Source: Doryteuthis pealeii
Lineage: Eukaryota > Mollusca > Cephalopoda > Myopsida > Loliginidae
DNA: 64,000 nt
Direction of reading: 5' to 3'
NCBI GenBank assembly: GCA_023376005.1
Contig: CM042138.1
Coordinates: 91,667,776-91,731,775, forward strand
The notes under the pieces are model-generated. The model had not been told where the DNA came from, did no database searches, and saw only the letters and a program-made list of their open reading frames with translations. Every line of letters begins with the position of its first letter. The first letter of the stretch is position 1. This document shows, one piece after another, positions 1-10,251 of this stretch. A program made the translations under genes and the position numbers.

Positions 1-797
1 TCTGTGTTGAGTTATCAATGAATGAATTTTATAATGCATCAGTTATTTTATTTCAAAACTTACTGATTTTTTTCAGGTCACTTAACGCTGACCCCGCCCC
101 TTATTTTTTGTATGCAAAAAATCGGTGGGCTTAAATAAAGTTGAAACTAATTACAGTATAGATAAAAATAAAAAAAATTGAAGGTGTGTATAGAAGAAAA
201 AAAATAAAGGGTGGCTATCCTGATAGAAAATAACTACTGAAAATCGAAAAATAAATTTAAAATAAAAACTACAAAAATAATTATGTTGATTTCTTTTCTT
301 TTTTTTTTTTTACTCTTTTCGACAATTATTCATTAAAATCAGATAATTTCTTTATTCTTTTGTCATTTTTTCAATGGGGGGGGGATTTTTGTAAAATACG
401 GATTTTACTTTATCTTTGGCAACCATGTTCACGATATATTTCAGCAAAATTGACCGAAAAAATAGTTTGAAATGTATTAAAAATAAATTACACGTGTAAT
501 ATTATTTTGCTTCATTTTTTTTTATTTTACTGATGCTCATTATTTTACGACTTTTCGACGTAGACAAAAATTTGACCTTAAATAATCGATTTAGTTAATT
601 TTAATTCATTTTTAAAATGAAAAGCAGACGACATTTTGGCAGCGTCTATTTTTATCCTTATTTTACTGACCCTGTTAATATTTCTACTTTGAATTCAAGT
701 AATGTTTAAAATAACAGATTTGACAAAAAAATTTTACTTATATTAATTTATATCTATATTTTGTGAAGGATAAAGATACAAAACATTCTTCTAAAGG

Positions 798-798
<1 letters not shown>
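1..798. other. AT-rich non-coding stretch, nothing recognised
   Basis: No coding signal, known repeat or RNA gene was recognised. It holds homopolymer A and T runs and a short G run near 376. It ends at the first (TA)n block. Confidence 0.6.

Positions 799-869
<71 letters not shown>
799..869. repeat. (TA)n microsatellite
   Basis: About 70 bp of nearly pure TA dinucleotide with one phase slip near 830. It abuts the left arm of an inverted repeat at 870-1024. Frames across it give only poly-YI peptides, which are not genes. Confidence 0.95.
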
Positions 870-872
<3 letters not shown>

Positions 873-1024
873 AAGAAATAACAAAAGACTTAGAGATTGA
901 GCTTTATAGTCTATTTCAGGGAGCTTAGACAAAGTGTCTAACTCTCCCAACTCATTAGATGCTAATGACTATATAATTTTAAAGACTATAATGCTCAATC
1001 TCTAAGTCTTTTGTTATTTCTTTA
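870..1024. repeat. Inverted repeat (foldback), ~45 bp arms
   Basis: The left arm begins agtaaagaaataacaaaaga and its reverse complement ends at about 1024. The arms match for about 45 bp, with a ~65 bp spacer. The left arm directly touches a (TA)n tract. No hammerhead core (CTGANGA plus GAAA) is visible here, unlike the later palindromes. Confidence 0.85.
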
Positions 1025-1146
1025 CTTATATAATTGCTCAGTGACTCTAACATTAAGAGCACACATTGAGCTCTCAAACTGCGACAGTTTTTTAAATAAA
1101 ACTATTGTGTCGTAAGGAAGATTTCTTCTCTGGACTTTTGGATTAT

Positions 1147-1168
1147 ATACATACACACACACACACAC

Positions 1169-1222
<54 letters not shown>

Positions 1223-1329
1223 ATATATATACTCACATATATGCACACACATATATACATATACACACACATTATACAAACACATATATACATATACACA
1301 CACACACATACATATATACACACACACAT

Positions 1330-1415
<86 letters not shown>
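1147..1415. repeat. Compound (CA)n / (TA)n / (ACATAT)n microsatellite
   Basis: CA runs, TA runs and mixed ACATAT/CACATA motifs are joined over about 270 bp, ending in ~68 bp of pure TA. Open frames on both strands here are low-complexity [18 protein letters not shown] strings. Confidence 0.95.
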
Positions 1416-1418
<3 letters not shown>

Positions 1419-1498
1419 GGACTCTCGTCGATTTTCAACACATGAGGGTTCATACAATGAACACACACACAGTGATTTGTTTATAGTGGTGAAGGCTT

Positions 1499-1500
<2 letters not shown>
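1416..1500 (-). mobile_element. SINE family T2, 3' end fragment
   Basis: This stretch (ggactctcgtcgattttc onward to ggtgaaggcttg) matches the 3' end of the T2 SINE copy at 8251-8642, in the same orientation. The tRNA-like head is missing. It lies between two (TA)n tracts. Confidence 0.6.

Positions 1501-1552
<52 letters not shown>
1500..1552. repeat. (TA)n microsatellite
   Basis: About 50 bp of pure TA dinucleotide, directly followed by a mariner-like inverted-repeat fragment. Confidence 0.95.
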
Positions 1553-1556
<4 letters not shown>

Positions 1557-1660
1557 CGTGTCAAAAGAGTATCGAGATTTTTTTAACTTTTTGACACCTT
1601 GTATCCTAAAAAAAAGTAATAACGCTCCATGCATTACAAATTTAAAGCTGTATTTACCAT

Positions 1661-1665
<5 letters not shown>
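1553..1665. mobile_element. Mariner-like MITE fragment
   Basis: An inverted pair, aggcgtgtcaaaagagtat and ctttttgacaccttgt, resembles the units of the array at 42891-43540 and the element at 53285-53517. The sequence between the pair and the next (TA)n tract matches the middle of the 53 kb copy (atttaaagctgtatttacc). No transposase is present. Confidence 0.55.

Positions 1666-1724
<59 letters not shown>
1666..1724. repeat. (TA)n microsatellite
   Basis: About 58 bp of TA dinucleotide following a mariner-like fragment. Confidence 0.95.
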
Positions 1725-1726
<2 letters not shown>

Positions 1727-2030
1727 AGGTTGACAGAAGGTATAAAAAAATATTGACAGCTACTGGTGCTGAGGTGTTACTTATCGGATAACATCTTCAT
1801 CCTTTTCCTCTTCTGTTAAATCTCCTGGCCTATCAGAAACAAGATCGTGACAGATATATGGACATGTTACTGAGCCTGACGATATGCATCCCTGCTTTTA
1901 CTTAAGAGGATTCTTATAAAGTGAACATTAATTACTTTGGGCCAAATTCAATTTGCCTCGGGAACTTTCTTTGCCTATAAACCATCCGCTATCTCACAAC
2001 CGATAGGGCCTCTCCATCATCAATATCAAA

Positions 2031-2505
2031 TGCTTTTAAATATTAATATTTATCAGTGATATCATTTTTAACACTAACCTGTCAGTGGGGATAATACACT
2101 GATTATGTCCCCTGTATATTGGCAAGACATCCCAAAAAAAGAGGATTTCCAGGGTAACCGATTGTGGTGGTGAGGTTCGAGTTCTAAGGCTATCAAACAT
2201 TAATATTTTATCAGTGATATTATTTTTTAACACTGACCTCTCAGTGGGGCTTAGAATACGCTGACTACACCCTCTGTATATTTGAAAGATCCCCTCAAAA
2301 GGGGGGGGTGCCAGGATGACCTCTTCTGATGGTGAGGCTCTAATGCTTTTAAATATTAATATTTTACCAGTGATATTATTGTTACTGCTGACCTGTCAGC
2401 GAGGCTTAGAATATGTTGAGTATACCATCTGTAGATTGGTAAGAGCTCTTAATAAATGGGGGTTCCAGGGTAACTGTTTCTGATAGTGAGGCTCTATCTG
2501 TAATA
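2031..2505. repeat. Tandem repeat, three ~150-165 bp units
   Basis: Three diverged units begin near 2031, 2197 and 2342. Each holds aaatattaatattttatcag, then a CTGTCAGTGGGGCTTAGAAT-like stretch, then CCAGGGTAAC and a GGTGAGGCT end. The same 'cagtggggcttagaat' piece recurs alone near 4720, 42750 and, reversed, near 55300. It also resembles the 5' end of family B, so the array may come from tandem growth of that retroposon's head. Confidence 0.75.
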
Positions 2506-3169
2506 CTTTTAAATATTTGTAGCCTAATTATCATGGTCTCCGGGAATGTGGAGATTCTAAAGAAAACGGTAATCGAATTTCTGGAGAAATAGAAGAAAAA
2601 TAAATAAGAACAAAGAGACGTTAATGCTTGGAACGGTAAACAATGGGGGGGGCACCATTGACCGACCAATGACCCCGGAACAAGAGTTAAAAAATAAACA
2701 CGGAAGTTCCTGTTTCTGTGGAGGAGCGGAAATGGTGACCTTCCACCACCCCCGGTACCATAAACAGAAGTAAAATAATTTGGCCTCTTTTTCGCCGGGC
2801 CCAAGGAGGGTCGGAGGCGTTTATTAGAGCTCGGTCGTGACATATCTAGGGGAGCAACAAACAGCACGCATGAATGTGATTTAAGATAAAACAGCTCGAA
2901 CTTACCCTTTTACTCTTCTCTCTTAAAAAGAACCCACGAGCCTAGAACTAAATAAACAACCCTTTTGTGATTGTACGACTTGCGTATGTTGTTTCTTAAC
3001 TAACGACGACCACTACTAACGACGACTACTACAATATATTGATATTTAACCAATGATTCCAAGGTAACCACTTTTGATAGTAAGGCTTCGGTTTTGGAGA
3101 TTTGGACAGTGTTGAACCATTCCACATTGTCATTACTCTAACTGAGAGTTATAAATATCAGAATCCCAT

Positions 3170-3222
3170 GACAGGATCAAATAGATATATAAGAAATTGT
3201 TCGTATTCGATGGAAATCATTA
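3170..3222. mobile_element. Mariner end fragment
   Basis: The sequence around atagatatataagaaattgt and ttcgtattcgatgg matches the reverse complement of the right end of the mariner element at 50543-51043. It is only about 45 bp, so the call rests on that match alone. Confidence 0.4.
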
Positions 3223-3690
3223 TCATTATCATTATCATCATCAACATGTCACGCTAGTAGCACGGATATCCATGACAATCTCTCGCCAAACGTCAGTCTC
3301 ATGCATAATCCCCATGAGGTCATCTGCTCAGCATTCAGTATCCACACAGAGCTGGTCAATGTAAATATTAGCTAGACGGTTCGCACTGACGTACCCATTT
3401 GCTGAATTTTTATTATAAAAGAACGTCGCTTATGAGTTTGTCCTTGTTTCTCCAACAGTATCCAGCATATCTTGTTTATCTCACACGGTTTGTGCCATAT
3501 GGGGTAAGGGAGCGTACAGCTGCTTCCCTGTGGGGATCTGTTTCCCCGATTTGTTTAAGATCGCACGCAGCATTGTTATCCAGCTACCATCTAGTTTATT
3601 CTCAAGGCGTTTTGTTGGGGTCCAAGTGGTGAAGCCATACTGTAGCACTGACACAACTGCGGATTGGGTGAATTTTCGTTTTAACTTGTC
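3223..3690 (-). mobile_element. Non-LTR retrotransposon C-terminal relic
   Basis: Read on the minus strand, the region encodes broken pieces of the C-terminal tail found after the reverse transcriptase domain in a common LINE type: QYGFTTWTPTKRLENKLDGS, MLRAILNKSGKQIPTGKQ and a region like AGHCWRSKDELISDV. Frameshifts and stops break it. It ends on the plus-strand left side with an (ATC/ATT)n tail at 3220-3245. Related copies lie at 14723-15114 and 22410-22808. Clade (RTE-like) is my inference. Confidence 0.75.
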
Positions 3691-3884
3691 AGTGAAAAAA
3701 GTCGATAGGAATACTTGAGCCTATATAACTCCATATTATTTTTTATTAAGGATTCTTACTTGAACGTATAATTGTTTACTAAGGATTATTATAGATTATT
3801 TGAAACCATATAACTGTCTTCAAACTAATGAGTATTTTTGAATACGTTATTTACAGTCACTGAACCCGACAAAGTACAGGAAAC

Positions 3885-3904
3885 ACTTGTATATACATAT
3901 ATAT

Positions 3905-3987
<83 letters not shown>
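3885..3987. repeat. (TA)n microsatellite
   Basis: About 100 bp of TA, with a few ACATATAT interruptions at the left end. Confidence 0.95.
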
Positions 3988-3989
<2 letters not shown>

Positions 3990-3995
<6 letters not shown>

Positions 3996-4700
3996 TTTTT
4001 ATTATTTGATTGTGTGTAGACTGTGAGTCGTCAGCAGAGGATGCACATACACCAGAGCCTTTGTAAGTTCTGACTGCGATCACGATCTCAATCACCCCAA
4101 CCTAGATTTCTAAGTGTTTTTTTAAATAATTATTTAACTCAACAGGGTTACGCCTCTTTGATCATTGCACATACGCAGTTTTCCTGTAGATACGTCTCCT
4201 CGCCCACGCAGCCTGTTTCTATTGGTTATGGCTGCACCTACACATTTTCTGTGCCTACGCAGTGCAAATGTATCCATGCATTCTCCGAAAGCCAAAGGTC
4301 AGTTCAATGCGTTACAGATCATATCCTGTTTTTGTTTTCAGACCCATGTTTGACACGCCCGCATTTCCTGTGTAACAGCACCTGGTTCCCAGTTGAGAAC
4401 TCATTAACCAGACAATATATTACAAATAGAAAGAGGTTTTGAATAAGCCATGACAGGATATTAAAACAAACCAACCAATTTGTAATTCTTACCAATACTA
4501 TTGTAGGGATTACATTCCTTAATTGCCACGGTTATCCTTTTTGCGGCTAGGGGACACGAAAGGAATTACCACCCGTGTTTGCATATAGCTACTAGATGGC
4601 ATTACTTGGTTTGCACCCCTAGCACGAGCACGATAAAATGATTAACAATTAAGTCTTTACAGTCTCCTTTACTACCAGTTAAATATCAAAGACTAAATAC
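3990..4700. other. Non-coding stretch, nothing recognised
   Basis: It has a more balanced base composition than its surroundings between 4140 and 4440, with an open frame of 94 codons on the plus strand. That frame has no recognisable domain and I do not support it as a gene. No repeat copy elsewhere in the window was seen. Confidence 0.4.
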
Positions 4701-5003
4701 TTTCTGTACTAAGCCCCGTTTACTGGGGCTTTAGAATATATTAACTCACATCTGCAGAGGAGTTAGAATCCAATGGGGCCATCTGTTGGCCGAAGATGGT
4801 GACCTATGATGCTTGAGGATCGAAACCTGGTGGTTGAGCAAGGTACTATCTATGAGTTAGATAGAAAACACGAGTTTAAAAAATGTGTTTAAAAATTGCG
4901 AGTTTGAATAAAAATTGTATACCCTACAAGATTTTATAAAACAAAATGACTTTGGCATCAAATAACCTAACAAGGGTTGACATGCCGTAAAATCCAACCA
5001 ACC
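4700..5003 (+). mobile_element. Retroposon family B, internally deleted copy
   Basis: The left part carries the GGGGCTTTAGAATATATT head and a broken ACCTGGTGGTTGAGCAAGG. The right part ends in the family tail: aataacctaacaagggttgacatgccgt and aaaatccaaccaacca. Full copies are about 550-630 bp, so the middle is missing. The (AACC)n-like end is the 3' tail, which fixes the strand. Confidence 0.7.
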
Positions 5004-5375
5004 ATCTTTCTTTACTAAAGAATCTTTTGATATGAAGACATTTCGCTCATAAATTCTAAGGTCGTCCTTGTATCTCTTGTAATATTTGTATTCTATTCTG
5101 GTAAATTTGCTCTGGCAATAAAGTATTCGTTATTACTGCGTCCTGAATTCTTCAAAAAATATTATTAAAAAGAAGTGAATAAGATGTCCAAATTCATCCG
5201 AATTAATAAAGATAGACGAATTGAACAACTTAATATATACAGGAACACGGTTAATTAAAACATTGATTTCCAGATATATGATTCCAAAAGTAATTACGAC
5301 AGCTTGCATGTAGAAGTGATTAAAGAAATAGATAGAAGTACAAGTCAAAAACCAATATCAATTTAAAAAAAACTT

Positions 5376-5380
<5 letters not shown>

Positions 5381-5431
<51 letters not shown>
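5381..5431. repeat. (TA)n microsatellite
   Basis: About 50 bp of TA touching the left arm of the 5432-5830 palindrome. Confidence 0.95.
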
Positions 5432-5434
<3 letters not shown>

Positions 5435-5830
5435 TAAATGGAAGTTAATCCGACAGTATGAATTTAAGATTTTTTTGAAAAAACAAATGATGTTAATAGT
5501 TTGCTGACAGAATCTGTTTTGACCATTTTTAATAGGGCGGTCTTCATCAAGAGCAAAATATGCGTATACTGTGTAAAAAAAAAAAAAAAAATAATTTTAT
5601 TTTTAACACAATATACGCATTAAAAAAAAAATTCCAGCATCGAAAACTAGCGTTCATTTGTACCCCTCCTTCCAACGGTTATTTTTTCCGTCTTTCCTTT
5701 CATATTTTGCTCTTGATGAAGACCGCTCTATTAAAAATGGTCGAAACAGATTCTGTCAGCAAATTATTAATATCATTTATTTTTTCAAAAAAATGTTAAA
5801 TTCATACTGTCGGATTAACTTCATTTACTT
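5432..5830. repeat. Long palindrome with ~130 bp arms, (TA)n on both sides
   Basis: The arms 5432-5562 and 5701-5830 are near-perfect reverse complements (for example gttaatccgacagtatgaat against its complement), with a ~138 bp loop rich in poly-A. (TA)n tracts lie at 5381-5431 and about 5832-5892. The arms carry a hammerhead-like core (see 5706-5763). It may be a foldback MITE or two tail-to-tail retroelement ends. Confidence 0.9.
5706..5763 (+). ncRNA. Hammerhead-ribozyme-like motif, degenerate
   Basis: Parts in order: stem I TTTGCT, core CTTGATGA (one extra T against CTGATGA), an unpaired A, stem II GACC...GGTC, GAAA, stem III ACAG-ATT-CTGT, predicted cleavage after GTC at 5757, and closing stem I strand AGCAAA. 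Stems I, II and III are fully complementary. The extra T in the core probably impairs catalysis. The mirrored copy in the other arm (minus strand, about 5500-5557) has AAAA in place of GAAA. Confidence 0.5.
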
Positions 5831-5831
5831 C

Positions 5832-5892
<61 letters not shown>
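5832..5892. repeat. (TA)n microsatellite
   Basis: About 60 bp of TA with one phase slip, directly following the palindrome's right arm. Confidence 0.95.
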
Positions 5893-5895
<3 letters not shown>

Positions 5896-6365
5896 AAAGG
5901 TGCATTGAATAGGGTAAACATGTATTAAAAAATACAAAAAGAATAGCGGTAAGAATACACACGGTATGATTTTCTTTTAGAGCAGGTCGATATTTTCTTG
6001 CTAAAATTGTTATTCTGATCTATATATGCTTTCCCCCACCCACAGAGAACATGTGATCGATCCCAACTGGTCAGTCACGAGAGCTGTCGTGCGAGAAATT
6101 GTGCGAGAGTTGGGGAATCTTTTAAAAACAAAAGTCAGTCAATCAGCCAGGGACAACTTAAATGTCGGGGCTTACTATCCCGCACACGCTCACACAATCA
6201 TTTAATTATTTTTTTAGATATTTTCAAATATAAATAAAAATTTTCATGATTTTTGCTCAAAAAAGCAAGAACTGGTGATATTTCATGTGTATATATATTT
6301 ACGTCATTAATTGTTTCATTTTCTTAGTTTCATTCGGACATACATGCATACATATACACCAACTG

Positions 6366-6404
<39 letters not shown>

Positions 6405-6480
6405 AGTTACTTGCAAATCCACGAAGGAAACAAATATATTTACTTCTGGATTTAAGAGTGCCCAATAAAAATAGCTAAAT
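5893..6480. other. Non-coding stretch with a short (TA)n tract
   Basis: A (TA)n run lies at 6369-6400. No gene or repeat copy was recognised in the rest. Confidence 0.5.
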
Positions 6481-6507
6481 ATACGTTTTAAAAACGAATT
6501 GCTTAAG

Positions 6508-6552
6508 ATATTCCGACTGCAGTTTCACACAATAGCGAATCTTCTGGGAATT
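6508..6552 (-). ncRNA. Hammerhead-ribozyme-like motif in left arm, degenerate
   Basis: On the minus strand: stem I AATTCC, core CAGAAGA (position 4 changed from T to A), a stem II region containing TTCGC-TATT-GTGT, GAAA, AC-TGCA-GT stem III, cleavage after GTC, and stem I partner GGAATAT. Stem I is perfect for at least five pairs. The core substitution and a weak stem II suggest an inactive copy. Confidence 0.45.
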
Positions 6553-6811
6553 GCTTTGTCCAACCTGTATTTATATATGGGTTGTACCCATTCTCAATAA
6601 GTGGGTGTGCCACCTACCCTCTTTTTCTCCCTACTTAATGCCTGAACTCGCGATCGGAGTTAACAAATAGATGCAGGCATATAAACAAACACAGATTATG
6701 CCTAGTAAGTTCAGGCATTACGTAGGGGGAAAGAAGATTAGGTTGCACACCCACTTACTTGAGAATGGGTACAACCCAGATATAAATACAGGCCGATTGT
6801 TGGACAAAGCA

Positions 6812-6853
6812 ATTCCCTGAACATTCGCTATTGCGTGAAACTGCAGTCGGTAT
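6812..6853 (+). ncRNA. Hammerhead-ribozyme-like motif in right arm, degenerate
   Basis: Plus strand mirror of the 6508-6552 motif: stem I ATTCC, core CTGAACA (position 8 changed from G to C), stem II CGC-TATT-GCG, GAAA, short stem III around TGCA, cleavage after GTC at 6848, then GGTAT. Each arm carries a different core mutation. Confidence 0.45.
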
Positions 6854-7006
6854 ATTTTAAGCCATTCGTTTTAAAACATATATATATATATTAATATTTA
6901 TATTTTTGCTTGAAGGCAATTACAATGCGCATATCGCATAAAATTCGATAATTATAGAAGATAATAATGACAAGTGAATTTCGCAAAGAATTACTCGGTG
7001 TGTAGA

Positions 7007-7052
7007 ATATCGTACAGACTGTTTCAACTTTATTGAGTCTCATCAGCAATAT
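7007..7052 (-). ncRNA. Hammerhead ribozyme, type I, apparently complete core
   Basis: Minus strand, 5' to 3': stem I ATATTG; canonical core CTGATGA (complement of 7040-7046); stem II GACT-CAATAA-AGTT, four pairs with a G-U at its base; GAAA (complement of 7022-7025); stem III ACA-GTC-TGT; cleavage after GTA; closing stem I CGATAT, six pairs including one G-U. All conserved hammerhead residues are present. Type I hammerheads with short stem III are known from Penelope-like elements, animal retrozymes and schistosome satellites. The base G-U in stem II may lower activity. Confidence 0.7.
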
Positions 7053-7255
7053 ATACTAACGATTTCCCTCCGACAGAAATCGAAACCGGGACTTCAGCAG
7101 GATAGTCAGAAACTATACTGTTTCGGCCACCATACAGCACAGAGAAATTCCTGCGAAATTAACCTGTCAATGATACTGAGACGTCTCTACCATATGAGGC
7201 AACGGGGCGCTGAGTGGACAATAACAAACCCGGCTTTAAGCTCTTCGGGCATAAA

Positions 7256-7287
7256 GAATAATCAAATAGTTGTAGTAGTATCTATCA

Positions 7288-7342
<55 letters not shown>

Positions 7343-7378
7343 ATAGATAACTACTACAACTATTTGATTATTCTTTAC
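7256..7378. repeat. Inverted repeat around a central (TA)n tract
   Basis: The arms, about 35 bp each (aatcaaatagttgtagtagt and its complement at 7350-7370), flank about 50 bp of TA. The microsatellite is in the loop, the reverse of the layout at 5432-5830. It would form a long hairpin throughout, since (TA)n is itself self-complementary. Confidence 0.9.
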
Positions 7379-7602
7379 TTGCAAAGTTTCTTTTTTTTTC
7401 GTTTCTCTTTCTCCCAATGGCAACTGATAAATAGTTATAGACAATCACCTTTTATATTTAATTATCTTGTTTTCTTCTTTCCTAAAAATCCTTTATCTAG
7501 TTTTTTTAAATATTTAGTCTACTTAATTTCTTACAAAAGATAAAAAATAAAGCAAAAAATTTAAAAAAAAACTTTATTGCTGAAACTTTATCATGACCTT
7601 CT

Positions 7603-8230
7603 TGTTGGTTGGTTGGCTGGTTGATAAGTTTTACGGCATGTCAACCCATTGGGTCATCCTATGCCGAAGATATTTTTGTTTTACTCATTCTTGATGAGTA
7701 CCCAATTTTTATTTTAAACTCAATTTTTAAACACATTTTAAAAAAAATAATTTTGTTCTACACGAGACCCTATCAAGTATTACAACTCCGGGACAGAGTG
7801 GACCTGGGAGTAATGATGATGAAGGAGGAGGATTCGATATTCTCCAGAGCTGAAGAACTGGGATTTCACCATCAGATAGATTTTAACGTCATACACATGA
7901 CATTAAGACCCTCAACCACCGCTTTCTAATATATATACGATAAAATGGGTTGGGACTTGCCATTATGACAATAGTGTTGGAACGACCATATAGTTGCTAG
8001 AGTTTCAGGTAACCAGCCGATTGATCGGTGGCGTGCTTTTCGACGCCAGTCTAGCCTACGTAAGAGCCACAGTGGGATATTACATGTCATGGACGGCTCA
8101 ATCACCAGTTCTATCTTTAAGCATCACGAGTCGCCATACAGGGCCTATAGGTGGCCACATTTGGGTGGTCTTAGCCACCTATACAGAGGTGCAGTCGGCG
8201 TATTCTACAATTGACACGGTGAGGTTTTGT
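7603..8230 (-). mobile_element. Retroposon family B, near full-length copy
   Basis: On the plus strand it starts with the tail complement ttggttggttggctgg and tttacggcatgtcaaccca, and ends with the head (gtcggcgtattctacaattg). Copies at 16079, 33444, 44504, 46435, 51052 and 54780 share blocks such as 'gtggacctgggagtaatg' and 'gccgattgatcgg'. No reverse transcriptase is coded. The CAACC-type tail is shared with the 5S-derived SINE at 30438, which suggests the same LINE mobilised both. Confidence 0.75.
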
Positions 8231-8250
8231 GATAGATAAATAGATAGATA

Positions 8251-8642
8251 GGATGGACTCTCGCATTGATCGACGTATGAGTGTTCATACAATGGATATC
8301 CACACAGTGATTTGTTTATAGCGGTGAAGGTTTGTGTAGGACCATCCACACTTTGGCACAGTCGATAGGAAAGAATTGGTGCATCAAGAGTTGCCCAAAC
8401 CCAATCAACGACCTCAGGAATTTTGAATTCAGAGTTATCCCTCTCCTAGACTGGTTACCTACCCAAGTCTGAAGGGTCCAGTGTGCCCTACTATTTAACC
8501 CATAGCTGGAGGGAGAATATATGGATTCATACACTTTCCAAGGGTATTAGCCCTATGTGAAATGACAACAGCTTTGTCTAGGAATTGAACTCGAATCAAC
8601 GAGTCCATTTTCCACGACTCTAACCACTAGCCCACGTGCCTC
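8251..8642 (-). mobile_element. tRNA-derived SINE family T2, full-length copy
   Basis: On the minus strand the head reads like a tRNA, with an A-box region (GGCTAGTGGTTAGAGTCG) and a B-box region (CGAGTTCAATTCC). A ~300 bp body follows with an ATATATTCTCCCTCCAGCT block and the 3' part seen also at 1416-1500. Both sides are (GATA)n runs (8228-8250 and 8643-8660), either a target duplication or a tail. Other copies: 14030, 14530, 24738, 45156, 54405. Confidence 0.8.
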
Positions 8643-8660
8643 CAGATAGATAGATAGATA

Positions 8661-9552
8661 TGGACAAATCAACCAACTCCACACGTTCATAAAAAACGAA
8701 CTGGCCAGACAACTTGAAAAGATCGGAAAAAAACTCGGTGGACGTGACTCTTTAAACCAGAATCTATGTTTAATCTCATGCCTCGATGTTTTTCAATTTG
8801 GTATTTTCTAGAGTGTTGCTCTGAGCGATTTCAGGTGTATTTCGGTTTCAGTACCTTCTTAAAGTTTTTGCAATTTTTTCCTGTTATTTATCCATTCGAC
8901 ATCTGTTTTTTATTTCTCATGCCATATCTCTGAAAAAGTTTAGACTCCTATTCATTCCGATGTCCGCTTGATGTTTTGCTTTCTCCACCGATTTGCTGAT
9001 AGAATTTTATTTCCTTATTTCTCAATATCCTGTTTTGTTTGTATTACTTGGTTCTATCCCGGTATTTTTCTGAATCTGCCTTCTTTTGCCAATATCTTTC
9101 ATTTAATTCTTCCAGTTGCATTGTCATATTTTTTTTTCTGTTTTCTTTTTTTGCGGTCTCTTTTTTGTGTTTCTTTCTTTCCTTAGCGCTTTTGCTTGTT
9201 CTTGTAGTTTCTTAAATTTGTCCTTCTAGCCTCATTTACCACCCAGCTTCGGTGTTTCTGAAGCGGAAGGTAAAGTAAATTACCTCTGTTAGATAATGGA
9301 CATGACGTGGAACCATGAGGGTGGTGTGAGTGGCCTGATTAGTTACGGAAAAGTTTGAATGATGGTGTGTGTGTGTTGGAACGGAAAAAATTAAATGATG
9401 TCAGAATAGACGCGCGACATGGTTTTAATTGGACGAGGAATGGTATGTGGCGAAGGGGAGAAAGGAGGAGTGATAGTTTAGAGAATGAGATTCAGCTCCG
9501 CCGTCAAAGAGTTTAGACGTGCTACGAGTCCAGTCTCCCCGCTGTGATTTGG
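8661..9552. other. Non-coding stretch, nothing recognised
   Basis: It contains T-rich sequence around 8860-9230 and no repeat copy that I recognise. A short open frame at 8968-9186 is hydrophobic because it is T-rich. I do not call it a gene. Confidence 0.4.
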
Positions 9553-9888
9553 GCATAAATATAAAATAAAAAGCTTGATCAAGCAACAAAAATGTCTTGT
9601 TAATTTAATTAATTGCAATAACAAATCAGCCCTTAATCAGAAGAAACCAAACCTTAGTTAAGGAACATGACAACTGGAAGAGTAAAGATGTCAACAAGTT
9701 ATAAAGAAGACCACTCCTCTCCAATTAAGTCTCTAATCTGTGTCTATCTGTCTGTCTCTCCTCTAATATCTCTCTATCACTCGAGAACTCTCTTTGAAGT
9801 CTCACTCTCACACGCCAATTGTATGTCCAGTGTAAATGTGGGTATATAACATTATCACACCTCGTAATGCAACATTGAATTCACAATC
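9553..9888. mobile_element. Dispersed repeat D, LTR-like
   Basis: Three diverged copies share gcttgatcaagcaa, 'caactggaagagtaaagatg', 'tgtatgtccagtgtaaatg' and a final 'gggtatataa' block: here, 22085-22260 and 31538-31860. The 22 kb copy ends ...ACCACA, which would be TG...CA reversed, as in an LTR, but I cannot fix the other end or a target duplication. Confidence 0.4.
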
Positions 9889-10251
9889 ACCAGTTTTATC
9901 GCTATCTAGTTTTGTTCCTGCATAAAATAGCTCGTTTAGGCCAGTGACGTTGCCCGTTATGATATTGTATAATACTTTATTTACCTTATCGATTTCCGCT
10001 GTGAGGCTTTTCTCGTCCTGATTCCTTATAAATGGTAATATAACCTTTAATTTCAATCATCATTTCTTTCATTATCATTACATTGTTTTTTTTCATCTTG
10101 TGTTAATATTGATGTGATACTAGCTTCCATTATATTTTGGATTTCAGTGTTTTTGTTTTATCTCGTTCAGGGGGCTTATCTCGAGCATATTCTTCTCGCA
10201 TTACATCATTATTATTATTATTTCTCTGAATGTTTGAGATGAGGCTTGATG

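Larger units (their letters stand above)
6482..6878. repeat. Long palindrome with ~170 bp arms
   Basis: The arms 6482-6648 and 6708-6878 pair along their whole length, including cgttttaaaaacgaattgct against its complement, with a ~60 bp spacer. Pairing is interrupted by scattered substitutions, so the structure is old. Both arms hold a diverged hammerhead-like core. A short (TA)n run lies just outside the right arm. Confidence 0.9.

Noticed and set aside
1102..1727. Open frames of 80-150 codons on both strands across (TA)n/(CA)n
   Set aside because: They encode poly-YI, TH or CV strings produced by dinucleotide repeats; no start context, domain or conservation.
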